Part shown: positions 7,151 through 11,397 of the stretch, piece by piece | How the letters are laid out: each line of letters begins with the position of its first letter | How positions within the stretch are numbered: position 1 is the stretch's first letter | From: Actinomycetota bacterium | GTDB lineage: Bacteria > Actinomycetota > Actinomycetes > S36-B12 > UBA10799 | Direction of reading: 5' to 3' | Assembly: GCA_030837445.1 (NCBI GenBank) | Contig: JAUPKM010000238.1 | Coordinates: forward strand, 1-11,397 | DNA: 11,397 bases | Program-made: the position numbers and the translations under genes | Notes under the pieces: model-generated | Databases searched by the model: none | Seen by the model: the letters and a program-made list of their open reading frames with translations, nothing else | Told to the model about the DNA's origin: nothing

Positions 7151-8149
7151 ATGCCGTCAGCATCGGACGCGCCCCGAATCGTCGCTGTGTTGGGTGGCCA
7201 GGAGTTTTTCGCGGAGCGGGCGATCTCGGCTTTCGAATCCTCTTGGCGCTCACGTGATGCCGAGATCAGGCCCCTCTCGGCGGCTACCGACGGTCTATTG
7301 AACGAACTCCTTAGCGCCGCCTCACCAGACCTGTTCGGTGGCAGGCCGGCCATCGTGTTGCGGAATTTCGAGTCCCTTGATGAGCGGACCGGAAATGCGG
7401 TGTTGGACCAGATCCAGGCAGACGACGAGGCCGCCTGGCTGGTGGCGCACGCGGGTGGTCGAGGCTCGACCAAGGTTCGGGTCCGGCTGGAGAAACTTGC
7501 GTTGGCGGTGGTCAAGGCGGAGCCGCTGAAAGGCAAGGGCGTGATGGAGTTCGTCCAACGAGAGTTCCGGGGGCACGCCAAGACCGCCGACGACGACACT
7601 ATGGCCTTGTTAATCGATGCCATCGGCAACGATCCACGTGGGCTCGCGTCGGCTGTCTCCCAACTCAGCAGCGATATCGAGTCCAAACATGTGGGGCGGG
7701 AGCAGGCGGCGCTGTACTACTCGGGGCACGTCGAGGTGAAGGGCTACCAAATCGCCGATGCGGTCGCGAACCGGGACCGGACGGCGGCGTTGGAAAGCCT
7801 GCGGTTCGCCCTCGTGGAAGGTGGCACCCGGGCAGGGTTGATGACGATCACGGCCGTCGCCGGCAACCTTCGACGGCTCGCCTTGGCCAAATCGGCGGTC
7901 GGCGGGAATCCGGCCGCGGAAGTTGCTTCGGTGTTGCGGATTCCTGAATGGATGGCTCGTACCTCGGTACGCCAGGCCCACCGGTGGACCAGTGACGATA
8001 TCGCGCAGGCCGTCGAGCTACTCGCGGACTTGAGCGTGCAGCTCAAAGGTGGACTCGACGCAGATCAGGCGCTCTCCGACGAGCAGAAGCAGTACGTGCT
8101 GCAGCAGGCCATCGCCACAATGGCCGGGGATGGCAGTACACACAAGTAG
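7151..8149 (+). CDS. holA: DNA polymerase III delta subunit
   Basis: The delta subunit of the clamp-loader complex opens the beta sliding clamp during replication. The 332-residue protein has the HolA layout: an N-terminal strand (RIVAVLGGQEFFAERAISAF, 9-28), where the Gly-x-Glu block replaces a true P-loop since delta does not hydrolyse ATP; a SPDLFGGRPAIVLRN segment (58-72); LKGKGVMEFVQREFRGH (126-142); an LASAVSQLSSDIE helix (165-177) and a C-terminal collar domain (about 205-322). Conservation of this family is low, but the position between comEC and rpsT is where actinobacteria typically carry holA. The ATG follows comEC by 12 nt and has no clear Shine-Dalgarno sequence. The stop converges on ddaH with 10 nt between, leaving no room for a terminator hairpin. 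Confidence 0.92.
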   Translation: MPSASDAPRIVAVLGGQEFFAERAISAFESSWRSRDAEIRPLSAATDGLLNELLSAASPDLFGGRPAIVLRNFESLDERTGNAVLDQIQADDEAAWLVAHAGGRGSTKVRVRLEKLALAVVKAEPLKGKGVMEFVQREFRGHAKTADDDTMALLIDAIGNDPRGLASAVSQLSSDIESKHVGREQAALYYSGHVEVKGYQIADAVANRDRTAALESLRFALVEGGTRAGLMTITAVAGNLRRLALAKSAVGGNPAAEVASVLRIPEWMARTSVRQAHRWTSDDIAQAVELLADLSVQLKGGLDADQALSDEQKQYVLQQAIATMAGDGSTHK

Positions 8150-8159
8150 TGACCGTCTA

Positions 8160-8918
8160 TCAGTGCCCGTCGCGGAGCCGCACTGACAGGCACGTCACGC
8201 ATCCCTCGAGTTTCTCGAACTCGCTGATGTCCACGGCGATCACACGCAGCCCGCGGCCCTCGAGCATGGCCTGGGTGCGAGGTGCCGAGGCGGCCATCAG
8301 CACAGTCTCGTCGTCGATCACCACCACGTGCGATCCGGATTCCTCCGGCACTCCCAGGAACGGGCTGAACAGGTTCGGGTCGTCGACCAGCGGTGGGTAG
8401 CCGATCACGGTGCCATCGGGCAGGGCCGTGACCGCGCTCTTCAGGTGGAGCACTTTGCTGACCCTGACGGGGATCACCTCGACCGGCAGTAGCGCGGCCA
8501 ACTGGTCGCAGGCAGCGGGATTTGTTCGGCCTCCCACGCCGACGTACATTCGGTTGCCGATCTTCAGCACGTCGCCGCCATCGAGGGTCGCCGGCGCGGT
8601 GATGTGTCGCAGCGTCAGACTCAGCCCGGTGAGGGCCCGCTCCACGCCTGCCGTCTCACCGCTGCGCTCCGAGGCTCCCGGATTGGTGATGACGGCGAGG
8701 TCGCGAAAGATTACGACGGTGTCCTCGATGAAGACGCTGTCGGGGTGCTGCGGAGCTGGTGGGACTTCGTCTACCTGCCAGCCGACCCCCGTGAGTGCCT
8801 GAACGTAGTTGTCCCATTGCCGCAATGCCAATTGCACATCTGGCGGGCGGCGCTCGATGTGGCTGATCAGGCCCTGTGCCAGATCCGGACTTGGGCGTCG
8901 GACGAGAACTCTAGTCAT
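8160..8918 (-). CDS. ddaH: N(G),N(G)-dimethylarginine dimethylaminohydrolase
   Basis: Predicted cytosolic enzyme of the amidinotransferase/guanidine-modifying superfamily that hydrolyses methylated arginines to citrulline and methylamine or dimethylamine. The 252 residues match the DDAH length. Key blocks: SVFIEDTVVIF (61-71) with a substrate-binding Asp66, ATLDGGDVLKIGNRMYVG (110-127) with the acid Asp113, HLKSAV (158-163) with catalytic His158, and EFEKLEGCVTCLSVRL with nucleophile Cys243. The LDGGDV and HLKS blocks resemble animal DDAH1, where the acid is Asp; Pseudomonas DDAH uses Glu. Arginine deiminase is unlikely because that family is about 400 residues. The gene lies on the minus strand 38 nt downstream of rpsT, so it may be read from the rpsT transcript or from its own -10 box. 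Substrate has not been shown; it could prefer monomethylarginine or another guanidine. Confidence 0.88.
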   Translation of the reverse strand: MTRVLVRRPSPDLAQGLISHIERRPPDVQLALRQWDNYVQALTGVGWQVDEVPPAPQHPDSVFIEDTVVIFRDLAVITNPGASERSGETAGVERALTGLSLTLRHITAPATLDGGDVLKIGNRMYVGVGGRTNPAACDQLAALLPVEVIPVRVSKVLHLKSAVTALPDGTVIGYPPLVDDPNLFSPFLGVPEESGSHVVVIDDETVLMAASAPRTQAMLEGRGLRVIAVDISEFEKLEGCVTCLSVRLRDGH

Positions 8919-8924
8919 GGCGCC

Positions 8925-8930
8925 AGGCTA
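8925..8930 (-). promoter_or_regulatory. Candidate -10 box for a leaderless ddaH transcript
   Basis: On the minus strand TAGCCT is followed by GGCGCC (6 nt) and then the ddaH ATG. It is an exact TANNNT match at leaderless distance, with no Shine-Dalgarno sequence and no obvious TTGACA -35. It lies in the 38-nt gap between rpsT and ddaH. Confidence 0.45.
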
Positions 8931-8956
8931 GTCATCTGGCCCACCATGCTCGCGGG

Positions 8957-9217
8957 TCAGACGCCGGCGGCCGCCTTTGATACGGCGCTCTTGCGGTTCG
9001 CTGCCTGCTTCTTGTGGATGACGCCCTTGGAGGCGGCCTTGTCCAGCGCGCGGTTGGCGGATCGGGCCGCCTGGGTGAGAGCCTCTGCGTTGCCACCGGC
9101 AGCGGCCTCGCGGACGTTCCGAATGGCCGTGCGCAGCTCGCTCTTCACGGCCTTGTTCCGCTCGTGACGCTTCTCGTTGGTCTTGTTGCGCTTGATCTGC
9201 GACTTGATGTTCGCCAC
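8957..9217 (-). CDS. rpsT: 30S ribosomal protein S20
   Basis: Primary 16S rRNA-binding protein of the small subunit. The 86-residue, Lys/Arg/Ala-rich helical protein starts MANIKSQIKRNKTNEKRHERN and ends with the typical KGVIHKKQAANRKSAVSKAA block, matching S20 end to end. The frame is open for 30 more codons upstream to a TTG at 9307, but S20 starts at (M)ANIKSQ, and the GTG at 9217 has a Shine-Dalgarno AGGA 6 nt before it, so the short form is called. It is transcribed leftward, divergent from lepA, with ddaH 38 nt downstream. Confidence 0.97.
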   Translation of the reverse strand: MANIKSQIKRNKTNEKRHERNKAVKSELRTAIRNVREAAAGGNAEALTQAARSANRALDKAASKGVIHKKQAANRKSAVSKAAAGV

Positions 9218-9223
9218 TGGGAG

Positions 9224-9227
9224 TCCT
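9224..9227 (-). promoter_or_regulatory. Shine-Dalgarno sequence deciding the rpsT start
   Basis: AGGA on the minus strand lies 6 nt before the GTG start of rpsT. It supports the 86-residue form over the longer open frame. Confidence 0.6.
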
Positions 9228-9317
9228 GGTTCCTTCGGTTTGATCGTCATGGACCTGACACCGGCGGGCTCGCAGTCGATCCGAAGCGGCACAGCGGGTA
9301 CAGGCAACTAGGGCCAG

Positions 9318-9323
9318 AGTCTA
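9318..9323 (-). promoter_or_regulatory. Candidate -10 box for rpsT
   Basis: TAGACT on the minus strand matches TANNNT. A start about 7 nt downstream, near 9311, would give a leader of roughly 95 nt before the rpsT GTG. There is no convincing -35 at standard spacing. The location in the 156-nt divergent rpsT/lepA gap is appropriate for a promoter. Confidence 0.35.
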
Positions 9324-9361
9324 CCCGATGCCCAAGCAGCGCCGGTTGGGGGTGGTCGTGG

Positions 9362-9367
9362 GACGAT
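9362..9367 (+). promoter_or_regulatory. Weak -10-like box before lepA
   Basis: GACGAT, matching two of the three fixed positions of TANNNT, sits 6 nt before the lepA GTG. No exact TANNNT box was found on the plus strand anywhere in the rpsT/lepA gap, so this is the best candidate but a poor match. Confidence 0.22.
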
Positions 9368-9373
9368 GGTCCG

Positions 9374-11221
9374 GTGACTGCTCCCGCCGCCGACCTGAGC
9401 CCCGGGAACACCCCCGCGGAATCGATCCGCAACTTCTGCATCATCGCTCACATCGATCACGGGAAGTCGACGTTGGCAGATCGCATGCTGCAGTTGACCG
9501 GCGTCGTGACCGATCGGGCTATGCGCGCCCAGTACCTCGACCGGATGGATATCGAGCGCGAGCGCGGTATCACGATCAAATCCCAAGCCGTCAGGTTGCC
9601 GTATGTCGCAGACGACGGGCGCGGATATGTGCTGAACCTGATCGACACTCCGGGACATGTGGACTTCTCCTATGAGGTGTCACGATCCTTGGCGGCGTGT
9701 GAGGGTGCGGTGCTGCTGGTCGACGCGGCGCAGGGCATTGAGGCGCAAACGCTGGCCAACCTCTACATGGCGCTGGAGAATGATCTGCAGATCATTCCCG
9801 TGCTCAACAAGATCGACCTGCCCAGCGCGCAACCGGACAAGTACGCCGCCGAACTCGCCCACATCATCGGCTGCGACCCCGCAGACGTGCTGCAGGTGAG
9901 CGCGAAGACCGGAGCGGGCGTCACCGAACTTCTGAACGAAGTCGTCCGCACGGTCCCCGCGCCGGTGGGTGATCCGGACGGACCCGCACGGGCGCTGATC
10001 TTCGACAGCGTCTACGACACCTATCGCGGCGTGGTCACCTATGTCCGAGTGGTCGACGGACTGCTGCACACCCGGGAACGGATCGTAATGATGAGCACCG
10101 GCGCGGCGCACGAGGTGCTGGAAGTGGGAGTGATCAGTCCCGAGCCCACCCCCGCCCCGGCCCTCGGGGCTGGCGAAGTCGGCTATCTGATCACCGGGGT
10201 GAAGGACGTCCGGCAGTCGCGGGTGGGTGACACGGTGACGGTCACCTCACGGCCCGCGGAACAGGATCTGGGCGGTTACCAGGACCCCAAGCCGATGGTC
10301 TTCTCAGGCCTCTTCCCAATCGACGGGTCCGACTACCCGGAACTGCGCGATGCGCTGGACAAACTCAAACTCAACGATGCGTCGCTGGTCTTCGAACCGG
10401 AATCCTCGGCGGCGCTCGGGTTCGGATTTCGGTGCGGTTTCCTCGGTCTGCTGCACCTGGAGATCGTCCGGGAGCGACTCGAGCGGGAATCGGGTATCGA
10501 TCTGATCTCGACAGCACCCAACGTCGTCTATCAGGTGACGATGGAGGACGGCACCGAACACGTGGTCACCAACCCGAGCGAATTCCCAGGCGGGAAGATC
10601 GCCGAAGTGCGCGAACCGGTTGTCCGCGCAACGATCTTGGCGCCTTCGGATTTCGTCGGCACGGTGATGGAACTGTGCCAGCAACGTCGCGGCACGATGC
10701 TGGGGATGGACTACCTGTCCGCCGATCGGGTGGAATTGCGCTACACCCTGCCGCTGGCAGAGATCGTCTTCGACTTCTTCGACCAGCTGAAGTCACGCAC
10801 CCGTGGCTACGCCTCGCTCGACTACGAACCGGTGGCGGAAGAGGCCGGCGACCTGGTCAAGGTCGATGTGCTGCTGCAAGGGGAGAAGGTCGACGCCTTC
10901 AGTGCCATCGTGCACAGGGACAAGGCCTACAGCTACGGCGTCGGGTTGACCGAGCGGTTGCGTCAGTTGATACCCCGGCAGCAATTCGAGGTGCCCATCC
11001 AGGCAGCGATCGGGTCGCGGGTGATCGCCCGCGAGACCATCAGGGCGATCAGGAAAGACGTGCTCGCCAAGTGCTACGGCGGCGACATCAGTCGTAAGCG
11101 CAAGCTGCTGGAGAAGCAGAAGGAAGGTAAGAAGCGGATGAAAATGGTGGGACGAGTCGAAGTTCCGCAGGAGGCGTTCATCGCCGCTCTATCGACTTCA
11201 GGTGACCCGGCCAAGAAGTAG
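9374..11221 (+). CDS. lepA: Elongation factor 4 (LepA), translational GTPase
   Basis: Ribosome-bound GTPase related to EF-G that back-translocates or remodels stalled ribosomes and assists initiation and 30S biogenesis. Called from the GTG at 9374 it has 615 residues, the normal family size. G-motifs: AHIDHGKST (25-33, P-loop), RGIT (64-67, switch I), DTPGH (91-95, with the catalytic His), NKID (145-148) and SAKTG (176-180). Domains II, III and V follow, and the unique LepA C-terminal domain ends with CYGGDISRKRKLLEKQKEGK and VEVPQEAF. The open frame extends about 120 codons further upstream, but that stretch runs antisense through rpsT and resembles no LepA N-terminus, so it is excluded. lepA is divergent from rpsT across 156 nt. 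Confidence 0.96.
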   Translation: MTAPAADLSPGNTPAESIRNFCIIAHIDHGKSTLADRMLQLTGVVTDRAMRAQYLDRMDIERERGITIKSQAVRLPYVADDGRGYVLNLIDTPGHVDFSYEVSRSLAACEGAVLLVDAAQGIEAQTLANLYMALENDLQIIPVLNKIDLPSAQPDKYAAELAHIIGCDPADVLQVSAKTGAGVTELLNEVVRTVPAPVGDPDGPARALIFDSVYDTYRGVVTYVRVVDGLLHTRERIVMMSTGAAHEVLEVGVISPEPTPAPALGAGEVGYLITGVKDVRQSRVGDTVTVTSRPAEQDLGGYQDPKPMVFSGLFPIDGSDYPELRDALDKLKLNDASLVFEPESSAALGFGFRCGFLGLLHLEIVRERLERESGIDLISTAPNVVYQVTMEDGTEHVVTNPSEFPGGKIAEVREPVVRATILAPSDFVGTVMELCQQRRGTMLGMDYLSADRVELRYTLPLAEIVFDFFDQLKSRTRGYASLDYEPVAEEAGDLVKVDVLLQGEKVDAFSAIVHRDKAYSYGVGLTERLRQLIPRQQFEVPIQAAIGSRVIARETIRAIRKDVLAKCYGGDISRKRKLLEKQKEGKKRMKMVGRVEVPQEAFIAALSTSGDPAKK

Positions 11222-11263
11222 GTCGACGCGCACGACCAGCGACTGGCGGGTATTTGCCCGAAA

Positions 11264-11290
11264 AACTTCGTGCCCCATGGTGAACTTCGT
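11264..11290 (+). repeat. Direct repeat AACTTCGT upstream of the last gene
   Basis: AACTTCGT occurs at 11264-11271 and 11283-11290, 19 bp centre to centre, about two helical turns. It lies just upstream of the candidate -10 box at 11303, where an activator or repressor site would be expected. No regulator family is recognised. Confidence 0.45.
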
Positions 11291-11297
11291 CCGTTTG

Positions 11298-11309
11298 CAC
11301 CCTAGGGTG
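11298..11309 (+). promoter_or_regulatory. 12-bp palindrome covering a candidate -10 box (operator candidate)
   Basis: CACCCTAGGGTG is identical to its own reverse complement. Its core TAGGGT (11303-11308) matches the actinobacterial -10 pattern, with a weak -35 (GTGAAC, 11280-11285) 17 nt upstream. Transcription would start near 11315 and give a leader of about 47 nt for the gene starting at 11362. A palindrome on a -10 box is a common operator layout for a dimeric repressor; no regulator is identified. Confidence 0.45.
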
Positions 11310-11348
11310 TGGTCCTAAGTCCGGCCATCAACCGACGCCGGGGGATCT

Positions 11349-11354
11349 GGAGGA
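11349..11354 (+). promoter_or_regulatory. Strong Shine-Dalgarno sequence for the last gene
   Basis: GGAGGA lies 7 nt before the TTG at 11362. It is the best ribosome binding site in the window and the main evidence that a gene starts there. Confidence 0.7.
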
Positions 11355-11361
11355 TTTTGCC

Positions 11362-11397
11362 TTGGACACCACGCAAGCCCGCGAGTCGCTTCCCGAG
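11362..11397 (+). CDS. Start of an unidentified gene, cut by the window end
   Basis: TTG start followed by an open frame to the window edge: (M)DTTQARESLPE, 12 codons. The call rests on the strong GGAGGA site 7 nt upstream and on the promoter-like region in the 140-nt gap after lepA. The first residues are acidic and polar, with no signal peptide or membrane helix so far. Too little is visible to assign a family. The leader before it can form a short CCGGC/GCCGG hairpin (11321-11325 with 11337-11341) just upstream of the ribosome binding site. Confidence 0.55.
   Translation, partial: MDTTQARESLPE

Noticed and set aside
9218..9307. A 30-codon N-terminal extension of S20 from a TTG
   Set aside because: S20 proteins begin at ANIKSQ, and a Shine-Dalgarno sequence sits directly before the GTG at 9217.
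9014..9373. A 120-codon upstream extension of the lepA frame
   Set aside because: It runs antisense through rpsT, resembles no LepA N-terminus, and the GTG at 9374 already gives the normal family length.
11247..11260. A possible lepA terminator hairpin, CGGG paired with CCCG
   Set aside because: Only 4 bp, followed by A residues rather than a T-tract. No convincing intrinsic terminator was found for lepA.
11277..11318. A 13-codon frame (MVNFVRLHPRVWS) before the last gene, considered as a leader peptide
   Set aside because: No ribosome site, no run of a regulatory amino acid, no Cys, and it begins upstream of the candidate transcription start.
1..11397. Mobile elements, CRISPR arrays, tRNA genes and phage genes
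   Set aside because: Coding is almost continuous with housekeeping genes in a familiar order. No terminal inverted repeats, transposase motifs, spaced repeats or tRNA-like folds were noticed by eye; a computed search was not possible.

Overview
This is a GC-rich, densely coded chromosomal segment from an actinomycete (phylum Actinomycetota). Three things point there: the gene order (leuS, degV, plsY, comEA, comEC, holA, then rpsT and lepA), the frequent GTG/TTG starts, and actinobacterial-style -10 boxes of the form TANNNT placed directly before start codons. The order or genus cannot be fixed. The leucyl-tRNA synthetase appears to be of the ordinary ~820-residue size.

Layout. Positions 1-2277 hold leuS, cut at its 5' end. 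A rightward cluster follows: degV/fakB-type fatty-acid-binding protein (2288-3130), plsY acyl-phosphate:glycerol-3-phosphate acyltransferase (3162-3824), comEA (3864-4718), comEC (4715-7138, overlapping comEA by 4 nt) and holA (7151-8149). Two leftward genes come next: ddaH, a dimethylarginine dimethylaminohydrolase (8160-8918), converging on holA with 10 nt between the stops, and rpsT for ribosomal protein S20 (8957-9217). lepA (elongation factor 4) runs rightward at 9374-11221, divergent from rpsT across 156 nt. A new gene with a strong Shine-Dalgarno sequence and a TTG start begins at 11362 and leaves the window after 12 codons; it is not identified. No gene-free stretch exceeds 160 nt.

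How the genes fit together. leuS, rpsT and lepA serve translation. degV and plsY are consecutive steps of fatty-acid entry into phospholipid: a FakB-type carrier presents fatty acid to a FakA kinase, and PlsY uses the resulting acyl-phosphate. comEA and comEC form the DNA-uptake receptor and channel, and holA is the clamp-loader delta subunit. ddaH is the one metabolic outsider in an otherwise conserved neighbourhood.

No mobile element, CRISPR array, phage gene or RNA gene was seen, and no wholly new system is evident. The most interesting signals are regulatory. Genes with ATG starts (degV, comEA, ddaH and, more weakly, holA) have a -10-like box 6-7 nt before the ATG and no Shine-Dalgarno sequence, suggesting leaderless transcripts. 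The GTG/TTG-start genes generally lack this arrangement; lepA has at most a weak version. The region before the last gene has a perfect 12-bp palindrome over a candidate -10 box and a direct repeat just upstream.
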